36,983 bases of DNA from a virus. Both the position numbers and the translations under genes were made by a program. The notes below the pieces were generated by a model that was given only the letters and a program-made list of their open reading frames with translations, did no database searches and had not been told where the DNA came from. This document shows positions 8,748 through 17,168 of the stretch, piece by piece (the first letter of the stretch is position 1; each line of letters opens with the position of its first letter). Location: positions 1 to 36,983 of IMG/VR virus record IMGVR_UViG_3300027777_000074; one strand, written 5' to 3'.

Positions 8748-9851
8748 TTAACAGACCAAGCCGCCGCGCTTCTTTGCCGGAGTTACCGTCCGACTAATTT
8801 CACGCTCGGTATCCGTAACCGAACCTTCGTTCTTAAACGCATCGATCACCGCCTTGCCAGCCTTGCGAACCTTGCGAGGGACATACAAAAGGGCATCCCT
8901 CATGGCCTTTGCGTCAGCCTCGTTCTCTGCCGTCTTGCGACGATAGAAGTCCGCGTTAGGATCGCCGCCCTCAGCCATCATTACAGCCCCGCCCTTCTTA
9001 TAGGTACCAGAGAGTTGATTGATTGAAACAGGGCCTGCTGGCTTTTTGCGCCCTTGTGGCATCTGCTCCGGACCGCCGTCATGTTGAACACGGCCGCCCT
9101 CAGCAAACTTTTTTGCAGCACCGCCTTTACGGTATCCACCGGCGTTGGTCTCCATAACGCCACCAGTGGCCATTTTGGCGCGACCACCACGCTTAAAACC
9201 GCCAGCATTCTGCTCACGAATGCCACCAGTACCATGAGCGGAATCATGACGACCTTCGTGAACCTCGGTTTTGTCAAAGTTGCCGTAAGTTTTTTCCGCA
9301 GAAATTGCTCCGCCGCGTTTAAAACCACCAGCATTAGACTCTTTAACTTCACCAGATGACCCTTTACGACGGTCAACCTTTGCAGTAACCATCTTAGTCG
9401 TGTCGTACTTGCCTTCGTTGCCCTCAATGGTTGTTTGAGTTTCAAACTTTTCCATTTTTTTGGCAAGACCGCCATCTTTAAGCTTAATTTTAGTGCCTTT
9501 GCCACCCTTGTGCTCTTGCATGTCGTGTTGCTTGAAGGCTTTCTTGATCATGGCCTTGTCCTGCGCCAAATCAGATTCTCCGCCCTCTTTCATACCCATC
9601 ATTGTGGCAGCCGGGCCAACAGGTGCCGGGGTAGCAGCTCCCGTTGCCCTCATAGCGCGACGACGTGCAGCAAGATTTGGCATACCAGGAGCCGTTCCAG
9701 CCATAACACCACCACGCGGGGCCCCGACAGAAGCACCCATTGGCATGCCACCTCGAGCCATCTTCTTGGAGACTTCCCCGCCCTTTTTGAGTTTTAGCTC
9801 AACCGTAGGCTCGGTCGTCTCCATCTTGACCATCGGTTTAAATTCGCGCAT
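8748..9851 (-). CDS. Lys/Gly-rich repetitive protein, likely virion or DNA-associated (367 aa)
   Basis: Very basic low-complexity protein. Three spaced copies of an NAGG[FY][KR][RK]GG repeat lie at about 172-181 (ESNAGGFKRGG), 214-223 (EQNAGGFKRGG) and 235-244 (ETNAGGYRKGG). Further KKGG, FAEGG and TGG patches surround them. Alanine/proline/methionine-rich linkers fill about 35-85. The last residues are TPAKKRGGLVC, and the KKRGGLV motif recurs near the C-terminus of the 524-aa protein upstream of the portal. It lies in the head gene cluster. High positive charge suggests binding to packaged DNA or a scaffold partner. I know of no described function. Confidence 0.75.
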   Translation of the reverse strand: MREFKPMVKMETTEPTVELKLKKGGEVSKKMARGGMPMGASVGAPRGGVMAGTAPGMPNLAARRRAMRATGAATPAPVGPAATMMGMKEGGESDLAQDKAMIKKAFKQHDMQEHKGGKGTKIKLKDGGLAKKMEKFETQTTIEGNEGKYDTTKMVTAKVDRRKGSSGEVKESNAGGFKRGGAISAEKTYGNFDKTEVHEGRHDSAHGTGGIREQNAGGFKRGGRAKMATGGVMETNAGGYRKGGAAKKFAEGGRVQHDGGPEQMPQGRKKPAGPVSINQLSGTYKKGGAVMMAEGGDPNADFYRRKTAENEADAKAMRDALLYVPRKVRKAGKAVIDAFKNEGSVTDTEREISRTVTPAKKRGGLVC

Positions 9852-9864
9852 GATTCATTACTCC

Positions 9865-10827
9865 TTATGCCTGAGTGACGCCCAGCGCGCCAACACGGGT
9901 TGCATTGGGGCCAACAGCGATTCCTGGCAGTGCAATCGTCATCACAGTACGAACAGTGCCGTCCGAAGCTGTAGCAGGCGCGTAGGTGCCGCGAACATCA
10001 CCAGTAGTAGTTGTGGCGGTAGCCATGTCAGCGGCAACAAAAGTACCGGCGTCTTGCGCCAATGTGCTGTTGCTCTTGACACTAGTGACATAAGCCACGT
10101 TAAACACGCGAACTGGCAAACCTAGAACATCACTTGTCCCGATCACAACAGCAGTTGCAGAACCGGCAATCGTTGCGCTAGTAACTTGGTAGAACGCTTT
10201 TTTGCCAGTTACAGCAGTAGCGGCGGTAGCAACAGTGATAACTTCACTCATTGCTTGGCCGTAGTAGTCGTAACCGTTAATCGTAAATGCACGAGCGGTT
10301 GTTGAGCAGTTCACCTTGAGCGCACGGGGCAGATCCAATTGAATTGCAGTTGTGCCATCGTTGCGAACAACAGACTTGGCAGACGTGCCAGCAGTCAAAG
10401 TCACAGCGCCAGCGCCAGCAGCAGTTTGCGATGCGGCAATGTTGTTGGTTACAGCAGCTTGGGGGACGACGTCCCAAATGTAGACGCGACCCAATGGCCC
10501 AATCCCCAAATCCATTGGCGAAGGATCATCAAACGCAATGTTGCCATGCGCGTACATCGTGGTGCTCGAGGCCGTCACCGATTGGTTGATGGTGTAAGTA
10601 CCAATACCGCCAGTGCCTGTGCCGTAGCCGGTGATGTATGTGCCATCGGTTACGCTTGAACCGTCAACATACATACCGATAACGATAGGCGCGCCCTGCA
10701 ACATCGCAGTCACGGTCAATGTCGTAGAAGACATCGAGCCAGTAAAAATTGTGGTGTAAGGACGGTTTCCTGTACCCATAAACGTCTGGGCAGGACCGAG
10801 AAACAAATCATCGCTGAACTGAGGCAT
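9865..10827 (-). CDS. Virion structural protein with inserted Ig-like/beta domain (320 aa)
   Basis: AAGGAG precedes the ATG at 10827. The N-terminus MPQFSDDLFLGPAQTFMG and the region from about 95 on (DDPSPMDLGIGPLGRVYIWD) look like one continuous structural protein. Between them, residues about 27-93 form a separable module (TGSMSSTTLTVTAM, YGTGTGGIGTYTI, SVTASSTTMYA). Versions of this module are known to me from many unrelated phage and fibre proteins. The remainder is Ala/Thr/Val-rich beta structure. The gene follows the major capsid gene across a strong terminator. It may be a head decoration or head-completion protein. Confidence 0.7.
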   Translation of the reverse strand: MPQFSDDLFLGPAQTFMGTGNRPYTTIFTGSMSSTTLTVTAMLQGAPIVIGMYVDGSSVTDGTYITGYGTGTGGIGTYTINQSVTASSTTMYAHGNIAFDDPSPMDLGIGPLGRVYIWDVVPQAAVTNNIAASQTAAGAGAVTLTAGTSAKSVVRNDGTTAIQLDLPRALKVNCSTTARAFTINGYDYYGQAMSEVITVATAATAVTGKKAFYQVTSATIAGSATAVVIGTSDVLGLPVRVFNVAYVTSVKSNSTLAQDAGTFVAADMATATTTTGDVRGTYAPATASDGTVRTVMTIALPGIAVGPNATRVGALGVTQA

Positions 10828-10860
10828 GGTCTTCTCCTTGAAAAGCTTGACCAGTTAAAC

Positions 10861-10893
10861 AAAAAAGGGGGGAGGCCTCTTGAACCGCCCCCC
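10861..10893 (-). terminator. Rho-independent terminator after the major capsid gene
   Basis: The transcribed strand reads six G, a 15-nt loop region, six C and then UUUUUU. The stem can extend inward by GG/CC around a mismatch. It sits between the stop of the major capsid gene and the next start. This is a usual place for partial termination that raises capsid mRNA relative to downstream genes. Confidence 0.85.
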
Positions 10894-10906
10894 TGCCTAG
10901 CGCTAC

Positions 10907-11821
10907 TTAAACGCCAGGAGTTCCGTACATTGCACGAGGATCCGTGAAGCCAACGTCGTAACGCTCAGTTGCCTTGTAGCGCATCGAATCGGTCTCAAAA
11001 TCCCCTTCCATCGTCTTCTCAAGCTTACGACGCATCAGGAGCTTCATGCCCTCTGGAGCGTCGGTCTGCACCCACCATGCGGAAGGATTGGTCAGACGGG
11101 AAAGAACAGCGGCACCCTCGTCAAGCAAGCCAATTGACTTGATTGGGTTGATGTCGTTGTTGGCGTTGCCCGAACGCAGGACGCTCTTAAGCAGGACTTC
11201 AGCCTGGAAAACGTTACCAGGAGCCACGACGAGTTGACGTGGGACCAAGCGGATCTTCTTCTGATTGTTGTCCACAGCCTGACGGATCTGGATCAACATC
11301 TGCTCGAGAGAGGTCTGCGACAGGTTTGCCGCGGTTGACAGCAGGTTGCTAAACGTACCAGTAGCGATTGGGTGTGATGCCGAGTTAAGGGCAACACCGT
11401 CACCGCCAGCGTAGGACGAGTTAAACGCACGGTTAAGCACGTTTGCAGAGAGCGTCTCTTTGGTCTCAATCAAGGACTGAGCAAGGTGACGCGAATACAC
11501 CTGACCGATACGGATATGGTCGCCGTCTTCAACCAGCACTTTGGTCAACGCGAAGGCCAAGCCATACACGTTGTAAACATAGCGCTTGAGGAAGAGCACA
11601 CCACCTTGCTGATACGAAACAGGAGTCCCGTCAGGCAGTTGTGGTGCTGCGCCAAAACCGTAAAGGACTGGCTCTTCGTGATAGTTGCGGGGGATACCGT
11701 TCTGCTCGCGGAAAACACGCGACCATTCATCGGTACGTTGATCATAGACTCCATCGAAGCACTCATTGAGGATAGGCTCAACGATGCTTCTAAAGTCAGT
11801 ACTACGCATTGGGGCTGCCAT
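10907..11821 (-). CDS. Major capsid protein, HK97-type fold (304 aa)
   Basis: AGGAGG precedes the ATG at 11821. The N-terminus MAAPMRSTDFRSIVEPILNE and an extended loop region (YGFGAAPQLPDGTPVSYQQG) lead into a spine-type helix with many small residues. Later come QLVVAPGNVFQAEVLLKSV, WWVQTDAPEGMKLLMRRK and the C-terminal VGFTDPRAMYGT, which resemble Mu gpT-like major head subunits. Length suits the family (about 300 aa). It is flanked upstream by scaffold and a second head protein and downstream by a strong terminator. It forms the icosahedral head shell. The call rests on motifs plus position. Confidence 0.88.
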   Translation of the reverse strand: MAAPMRSTDFRSIVEPILNECFDGVYDQRTDEWSRVFREQNGIPRNYHEEPVLYGFGAAPQLPDGTPVSYQQGGVLFLKRYVYNVYGLAFALTKVLVEDGDHIRIGQVYSRHLAQSLIETKETLSANVLNRAFNSSYAGGDGVALNSASHPIATGTFSNLLSTAANLSQTSLEQMLIQIRQAVDNNQKKIRLVPRQLVVAPGNVFQAEVLLKSVLRSGNANNDINPIKSIGLLDEGAAVLSRLTNPSAWWVQTDAPEGMKLLMRRKLEKTMEGDFETDSMRYKATERYDVGFTDPRAMYGTPGV

Positions 11822-11836
11822 GATTCAGTCCTCCTA

Positions 11837-12463
11837 TTACAGCGCAGCCGGGTAGGCCGCAGTGGACGCCGCATTCGACGACACGTTGATAGAAGCGTAC
11901 TGGTGCTTGGAGATCTGAACCCGCACGACGACGTATGAGTCACCCCATGCATTGTCAACGCCAGGCGAAATATCAACAACACGCATCACGCCAGTTCCCA
12001 GAGCGCCAGCAGCGGTAGAAACGCCTAGAGCACAGCTAGACAAGCCAGTGGTCGTGGAACCGCTGGTCACTGTAAAGCCGGTGTTGCCCGAGAAGTTGTA
12101 CTCGTCACCGATGGAAGCCTGAGTAATCGTTGCGTCAGACTGGATTTCGTAAACGATGTTTGGATCGCTGTAGAAATAAGTGACACAAGATCCGGTTTGG
12201 TAAGCGGTGTTCGCTGGCCAGTAGTTGTTGACACGACGGCGACCCGTTGTATCAGTCCACTCTACGCCTGCAAAGGCACCAAGAATTGCATCCGAGGCAG
12301 CAGCGGCGACGATGTTTCCACTCGTGTCCTGCTTGACCGGAGCCCCTTTGAGAATGTCGGAACTATAAGCCGACGCAATACCGTTTGCCAACGCTTGAGC
12401 GCGATCCAGACCAGAAGGATGGAACGCCGGGCGCAGGCCGAACGGAGCACTAGTTGCTGACAT
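11837..12463 (-). CDS. Head-associated structural protein, possible decoration protein (208 aa)
   Basis: Starts MSATSAPFGLRPAFHPSG after an AGGAG site. The 'APFGLRPAFHPSG' start and the later DAILGAFAGVEWTDTTGRR and YFYSDPNIVYEIQSDA belong to a protein type that accompanies major capsid genes in environmental podoviruses. The rest is Gly/Ser/Thr-rich beta structure. It lies one gene upstream of the major capsid gene on the same transcript. A capsid decoration or stabilising role is likely but inferred from position. Confidence 0.75.
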   Translation of the reverse strand: MSATSAPFGLRPAFHPSGLDRAQALANGIASAYSSDILKGAPVKQDTSGNIVAAAASDAILGAFAGVEWTDTTGRRRVNNYWPANTAYQTGSCVTYFYSDPNIVYEIQSDATITQASIGDEYNFSGNTGFTVTSGSTTTGLSSCALGVSTAAGALGTGVMRVVDISPGVDNAWGDSYVVVRVQISKHQYASINVSSNAASTAAYPAAL

Positions 12464-12483
12464 AGCATACTCCTAATTAAAAA

Positions 12484-13026
12484 TTACCCTTGGAATACGG
12501 GCGTTTTTACGTTTCGGTCAAATTCACCAAATCCTTCGCCTTCTACTCGACCCAAACTCTTACCAGAACTGTCCCTTGCACCCTGAATATTCTCAACTTG
12601 GACTCGGATCTTATCCGCCTCGTCGTTGGGCAACTCATGATGCATATGCAACATCAAGTCCTGATAAACATCCATTGGAAGCTTATACAAAACCATCTCA
12701 TTGCAAGCAATGTGACCGATCTGCTCTCCAGCTTTTACGCGGTAATTATCGAATCCTGGAAACTCATCCGCCATCACGGGAACATATCCAAGTCGCATCC
12801 GCTTATCAATACTGTCGTAACTGTTTGTTGTCGAAAGCCAGCAAAGATGCCATCCCGCAAGTTCAGGCACTTTTGGTAGCGCGGTCTGTGTCCACTCGTC
12901 GCTCCACATCTTTCGACGTTCTTGCGCTGACATGAACTTCTCCTCTACAGGAGCCCTTGAAGCGTCCTCGCTAGCACGAGTTTCGCGGCCGCCAAGAGAT
13001 AACGGTTTCTTAATTCTAGCATCCAT
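12484..13026 (-). CDS. Conserved head-operon protein of unknown function (180 aa)
   Basis: The start is taken as ATG 13026 (MDARIKKPLSLGGRETRASE), one base after the stop of the scaffold gene. An ATG at 13035 would overlap the scaffold stop by 8 bp and is also possible; a GGGA element lies upstream of both. Visible motifs are EEKFMSAQERRKMWSDEWTQ, LAGWHLCWLSTTN and GYVPVMADEFPGF. It has a mixed alpha/beta look and no enzymatic signature. It lies between scaffold and the 208-aa head protein, a position it keeps in related phages as I recall. It may act in head assembly. Confidence 0.75.
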   Translation of the reverse strand: MDARIKKPLSLGGRETRASEDASRAPVEEKFMSAQERRKMWSDEWTQTALPKVPELAGWHLCWLSTTNSYDSIDKRMRLGYVPVMADEFPGFDNYRVKAGEQIGHIACNEMVLYKLPMDVYQDLMLHMHHELPNDEADKIRVQVENIQGARDSSGKSLGRVEGEGFGEFDRNVKTPVFQG

Positions 13027-13027
13027 T

Positions 13028-13894
13028 TTATGCATTTTCCCGATTGCTGCGATTCCAGTCCGCATAATGTTTAATCATTCGAGCGCGTTGCTTGGGATCA
13101 TCCCAAAAACCAGCGTCTTTCATTGCCCTAACTCGCTCTGGACTTAAATAAAAGGAATTACCATCCCTTGCAGGAGAAACTTCCCTTTCCGATCCAGTAA
13201 CAACACTTTTTGGACGTTTTTGTTTGTTTGGCAATCTTTCTCTCAATCGGGAATCAAGTTCTTCCCAATATTCTTCAGAAGTTGGATCGTAACTCTCTCG
13301 AGCCAATTGAGCATCAATTACCCGCGCAATCTCGCTATCCGTATCCCCGCCATTCGGGTTGTACCACTTGTTGCGCTCCATCCACCGGTTAGCGTAATCA
13401 ACAACACGTGGGTCAGCCTTTGGTGGTGCCTCCGACTGCTCAAGCGTGGTCTGCTTCTTCCAACGCCAATACTCAAGCTTCTTCTCGGCGTCCGCCTGAA
13501 CCTGCGAAGCGGAAGCAAACGTCTCGCCATCAACCTCGCTAATGGACTTCTTAACCTGCCCAAGTGCCCACTGATAACGCTCCTCTTCTTCCTGAATCTT
13601 CTTGTCCATTGCCGAAAGCTCGGACTGGACACCGCGGCGCTCAACAGCAGATAGCCGCTCCATCAACTCGGCATTCTGTCGCTGTAGCATCGTTAGCTGC
13701 GAATCTTTCTCTTCATTGATTCGCTTAAACCGCTCTTTCTTCTCACGACGGCGATTTCGATTCTGCTCGGCCGTTTCAGAGGTGGAATCTTCTGACGCCT
13801 CAGGTTCCTCAGGCAAGTCAACTACGGCAACCGCAGACCCATCCTGCTCTTCAATGACGTCGCCAACCTCCTGGTCTTGAGTTTCTTCGGTCAT
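13028..13894 (-). CDS. Scaffold protein (288 aa)
   Basis: The N-terminal 45 residues are strongly acidic (MTEETQDQEVGDVIEEQDG). A long Arg/Lys/Glu-rich coiled coil follows at about 45-130, including ERFKRINEEKDSQLTMLQRQ. The C-terminus is short, basic and helical (about 255-288). This charge pattern, length and location between the portal side and the capsid genes fit an internal scaffold that guides procapsid assembly and then leaves the head. Its start overlaps the end of the GroES-like gene by 4 bp (ATGA). Confidence 0.8.
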   Translation of the reverse strand: MTEETQDQEVGDVIEEQDGSAVAVVDLPEEPEASEDSTSETAEQNRNRRREKKERFKRINEEKDSQLTMLQRQNAELMERLSAVERRGVQSELSAMDKKIQEEEERYQWALGQVKKSISEVDGETFASASQVQADAEKKLEYWRWKKQTTLEQSEAPPKADPRVVDYANRWMERNKWYNPNGGDTDSEIARVIDAQLARESYDPTSEEYWEELDSRLRERLPNKQKRPKSVVTGSEREVSPARDGNSFYLSPERVRAMKDAGFWDDPKQRARMIKHYADWNRSNRENA

Positions 13895-14301
13895 ACGTAC
13901 ACCTTCATGTCAAGAGGATTGCCAGTCACAATCGCGATAACCTCGTGATCGTTAAAGATGGCAAAAAGTGCCGGGTCTTCCTTGTCTTGACTGGGGATTG
14001 GAACCTCCCAGCGATCTCCGCCCCACTTTGGCACGCGGATGTAATCACCCACCTTGCACCAAGCACCTTCTGGCCAGGGCATTTGAGTGTCACGATGACA
14101 GAAAGCCAGAGGACCCAACGCAATGACCTTTGCCACCATGTTGTTCCACTTCTCCGTCTCTTTCGTCTCCTCCACGAGAATGATTCCCGAGCCTGCCGTC
14201 TTACGCTTGGTCCGCCTTAGTTGGACAAGAATTCGTCCACCTGCTGGTCGCGCCCCCGGTTCAATTGATGGGAAAGCCCATTCAAGTTCATCAGTTTGCA
14301 T
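13891..14301 (-). CDS. GroES-like co-chaperonin (136 aa)
   Basis: The start is ATG 14301 because GAGG lies 6 nt upstream; an upstream TTG in the same frame is less likely. Residues 21-60 match the GroES core: GGRILVQLRRTKRKTAGSGI, then an IILVEETKETEKW segment where the mobile loop lies, then a short VAKVIALGPLAF strand. Residues 80-100 (WCKVGDYIRVPKWGGDRWEV) and 112-126 (LFAIFNDHEVIAIV) match the rest of the fold. It would cap the host GroEL chamber, as T4 gp31 does, to fold the capsid or scaffold protein. It is encoded directly upstream of the scaffold gene. At 136 aa it is longer than bacterial GroES (about 97 aa) owing to internal insertions and an N-terminal extension. Confidence 0.85.
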   Translation of the reverse strand: MQTDELEWAFPSIEPGARPAGGRILVQLRRTKRKTAGSGIILVEETKETEKWNNMVAKVIALGPLAFCHRDTQMPWPEGAWCKVGDYIRVPKWGGDRWEVPIPSQDKEDPALFAIFNDHEVIAIVTGNPLDMKVYV

Positions 14302-14470
14302 CACCGTCCTCAAGTAAATTGTTAATAAAATCCAAAGTCATCTGAAGGCCAATATGCTGACCTACAAGCCGCTGGTACGCTTCCCAGCTATTTGTGCCGG
14401 CTAACATTGAGTCGGCTACAAATTCTTTTTGCTCTTCAATCAAGCCAATTAAGTCAGAAATGATCCTCAT
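14291..14470 (-). CDS. Small helical protein in portal-scaffold region (59 aa)
   Basis: Starts MRIISDLIGLIEEQKEFVAD and ends DFINNLLEDGDAN; it is almost entirely amphipathic helix. Its ATG overlaps the stop of the 46-aa gene (ATGA), and its end overlaps the GroES-like start by 11 bp. Tight overlaps on both sides make it a real gene. Small proteins of this type occur at this position in related phages as I recall. Function unknown. It may be an assembly cofactor. Confidence 0.75.
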   Translation of the reverse strand: MRIISDLIGLIEEQKEFVADSMLAGTNSWEAYQRLVGQHIGLQMTLDFINNLLEDGDAN

Positions 14471-14607
14471 TTCTTTTCTTTAGCCTGTTGAAGCCCACCC
14501 TTTTGCTCTTTCTCTTTGAGCGATTGGCCGTCAAGCTTCTCACCCATAGCAATGCGCTTGTGTTGTTTGACAAGCACGCTCTTTTGCTCTTTATCACTGG
14601 TTGACAT
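14467..14607 (-). CDS. Small Lys/Glu/Gln-rich protein downstream of portal (46 aa)
   Basis: GGAG lies 6 nt before the ATG at 14607. The protein starts MSTSDKEQKSVLVKQHKRIA and ends in QQAKEKK, with 10 Lys in 46 residues. It overlaps the portal stop by 14 bp and the next gene by the ATGA junction, so the portal, this gene, the 59-aa gene and the GroES-like gene are translationally linked. Function unknown. A nucleic-acid or portal-binding role is possible. Confidence 0.7.
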   Translation of the reverse strand: MSTSDKEQKSVLVKQHKRIAMGEKLDGQSLKEKEQKGGLQQAKEKK

Positions 14608-17158
14608 TTTGATCTCCTTGTTGAATTAACCCACCCTTTGCCATCTCAATCGCAATTCGGTCCTGGTCATTGCCTAATTTAACCGAATCACGCTCAATCT
14701 TTGCCGCCTCAATCTCTTCCTTGAGTTGCATCTCGAGTTCCTTGGTGCCATAACGCATCTTTATCTCTTGTTGAGATAGATCATGGTCGGCCTGCATCTT
14801 CTGAGTCTTCAGAGAAGCGTCAACCTGCATCTCCTGCTGCTTGAGAGCCAACTCCTGCTGGTCTCGCTGCGCCCTACGCTGTGTTTCAGCCATGCTAGTC
14901 TGCAAAAGAACCTGTGCATCTGGCGGCATATCTGGCTGAGGCTTGGATTTCTGTGCCTGTTCCATGATTTGCTGAATGGCAGGCATGATTCCAGCAAGAG
15001 TTTCTTTGGTATCTAACATGACATGCTGAGAAACCGTGCCAAATATCTTATCCACTGGCTTTGGATCGGGCATTGCGCCGTAATAATCAAGCTTTTCGCC
15101 AGTTGTTTTCTGAACATAACCATTCATTCTGTTTAAATACCACAGAACTATGTGTTGTTTCAAGTGTTCAATCACTTTTGGCGAGAAAACAGGGGAAATA
15201 AGCGGGTTTCCACCATAAACCGGGTCTTTCGCATAGTCCAAATGAACCTGAATATGACCCAGATGATCCTGCTCAGGGTATGCATTAGCCGATTGACCAA
15301 TTGACATTGCCACATTCTCCGTAGCAGCATCAGACTTCTCTGGTCCAGGCGCTTGAATCAACAGTTCATTAATGTTTGGCACCTTAATCTGCTTCAAGAA
15401 CCTCTGAATAACAGCCTGACGGTTAAACAGATCAGGGTTCTTTTCCATCAAAGCCATGACAGCCTGGGTCTGCGCCATCCGCTGCGTCTCAGAGAAGATA
15501 TGAGGGTCGCTCACCGGTACAACGTCAGCGCTGCGGAAGAAGTCCTCACGGTTGATCTCTAAACCCTCAACGATCTCATCACGCTGCATGTCCTCGAGGT
15601 ACCAGCGATTGATGCGACCAAGCACCTTCAACACTCGAGACTGACTCGCATGCAACCGCGCATGAATGGCCGAGAACACCGCGGCACCCTGCTCAATCAA
15701 AGCCTGCGTCGTGCCCACCGGAGCATTAGCATTGACGTCAGCGATCTTCTCCTCGCTCGTCGTAACAACCCCTTTGGCGGCATCAGTCAACCATCCTAGC
15801 AACTGCAGCAGCACAGGTGAGGGCGGGTTGAACGGCATCGGCATGGCTAACTTCTTGATGTCGTCAATACCAGGAGCCGCCTCAATCTCGGCAATCTGGG
15901 TGACCTCAACCTGCATTGACTGGCCAGATAACTTCGCACCCTTAAGCTTGAGGAGGGTGGCTGCGTTGTTGATGTGAGCCGAGTCTAGAAGAGCCCGAAG
16001 AGAACCGGTAAGAGCAGCAGACAGTCCGCCAATAAGATGAGGAAGGCCGATAGCGTAAGCACCACGCCAAGGAATGAACTTGTACTCAACGATCCAATCC
16101 AGCTTGGCCATCGTGTCATCGCCTTCCTCCCAGTTGCGATACAGTCCAATCGCCTCTGAACTGTAGTCATCAATCATCAGAATGTACGGAGCCGACTCCC
16201 CCTTCGTATACTCATCACCCTTGATCTCGAGCCATGTATACACGTGGTAGATACGGCGCATCCCGTCTTCATTCTCGCCTTGGTTACGCCCCTCAATGCG
16301 GTCGGTAGCCTTCTGCGATTTGGTCTCGTCTAACGTCATAGCCGAGCTAACCCAGCTAACGTCTTTGTATAACCCTGAAGAGACACGCCGCTCAAATTCG
16401 TACTGGGTAATGTCGTGGACTTCCGTTACCCGCTGGGCGGTATAGAAGTTGACCGCGGCAAACGGCAGAAGTACGTTGTCAATAGGCAGGAACTCAGCAC
16501 AAGGCCGGCGCTTCTTCTCGTCGTACCAGAGCTTCATGTACTGCGAGCCACCCAAAGGCAACTGCGTCATCAACTGCTCTTGCTCGTCCCTGAACTCCTC
16601 AATCTGCTGCGTTAGCTGCCAGTTCATGAAGTCGCGCTTACGCTCAGCCATCGCCATCTTGTTCTCGTCGACATCGCCGATGATGTTTGTGCGGACTGGA
16701 CCGTCTGGCGGGAATAACTCCTTGATTGCTCGAGAGGCAAAGTCAATACACGCCTCAGCCATAATCGGATGAACGACCTTGCTGGCACCGCTGAAGTTGG
16801 CTCCGCCTGGCGCATCGTTACCTAAACCAGTGCGGCGGATACCCTCCTCGTACTGCTCATCGCGCTTCTGACGTGCTCGCCTGTCTTTTTCAACCAGTTC
16901 GATGTAACGTAGCGCTAAACCGCCAAAGTCCTCGTCCATCTCAAGATCGAGATCGTCAGCCAGGTTGCGATAGAAGTCCTCGTTCTCCATCGGACCTTCT
17001 GTCTTGGTCGTGATGATCGCCCCACCATTGGGCAACTCCTCAATGTCAGAGTCCGCGAATAGGTTAGATACGTCTTCAGGCGGCTGATCTTGCGCTGGAT
17101 CGGGCTGGCCATCAACGAAGCGATCAGCCTCGGCATCAACTGGAAATTGCGTTGCCAT
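14594..17158 (-). CDS. Portal protein (854 aa)
   Basis: Large protein with an acidic N-terminal segment. The main portal region at about 75-640 includes GGANFSGASKVVHPIMAEAC, SRAIKELFPPDGPVRTNIIG and PLGGSQYMKLWYDEKKRRPC. The C-terminal part from about 730 is a long Gln/Lys/Glu-rich coiled coil (AQRDQQELALKQQEMQVDA, ADHDLSQQEIKMRYGTKELE). The length is in the range of P22-type portals with a barrel extension. The dodecameric portal would sit at one vertex, anchor the terminase motor and later the tail. It lies between the 524-aa gene and the small gene cluster, and the terminase genes are close upstream. The call rests on these motifs, length and position. Confidence 0.85.
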   Translation of the reverse strand: MATQFPVDAEADRFVDGQPDPAQDQPPEDVSNLFADSDIEELPNGGAIITTKTEGPMENEDFYRNLADDLDLEMDEDFGGLALRYIELVEKDRRARQKRDEQYEEGIRRTGLGNDAPGGANFSGASKVVHPIMAEACIDFASRAIKELFPPDGPVRTNIIGDVDENKMAMAERKRDFMNWQLTQQIEEFRDEQEQLMTQLPLGGSQYMKLWYDEKKRRPCAEFLPIDNVLLPFAAVNFYTAQRVTEVHDITQYEFERRVSSGLYKDVSWVSSAMTLDETKSQKATDRIEGRNQGENEDGMRRIYHVYTWLEIKGDEYTKGESAPYILMIDDYSSEAIGLYRNWEEGDDTMAKLDWIVEYKFIPWRGAYAIGLPHLIGGLSAALTGSLRALLDSAHINNAATLLKLKGAKLSGQSMQVEVTQIAEIEAAPGIDDIKKLAMPMPFNPPSPVLLQLLGWLTDAAKGVVTTSEEKIADVNANAPVGTTQALIEQGAAVFSAIHARLHASQSRVLKVLGRINRWYLEDMQRDEIVEGLEINREDFFRSADVVPVSDPHIFSETQRMAQTQAVMALMEKNPDLFNRQAVIQRFLKQIKVPNINELLIQAPGPEKSDAATENVAMSIGQSANAYPEQDHLGHIQVHLDYAKDPVYGGNPLISPVFSPKVIEHLKQHIVLWYLNRMNGYVQKTTGEKLDYYGAMPDPKPVDKIFGTVSQHVMLDTKETLAGIMPAIQQIMEQAQKSKPQPDMPPDAQVLLQTSMAETQRRAQRDQQELALKQQEMQVDASLKTQKMQADHDLSQQEIKMRYGTKELEMQLKEEIEAAKIERDSVKLGNDQDRIAIEMAKGGLIQQGDQNVNQ

Positions 17159-17168
17159 ATTGGTTCTC

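Noticed and set aside
9460-10125. 221-codon rightward open frame over the Lys/Gly-rich and structural genes
   Set aside because: It lies wholly antisense to well-supported leftward genes with good ribosome sites, and its composition (Ser/Arg/Pro-rich) is that of a shadow frame.
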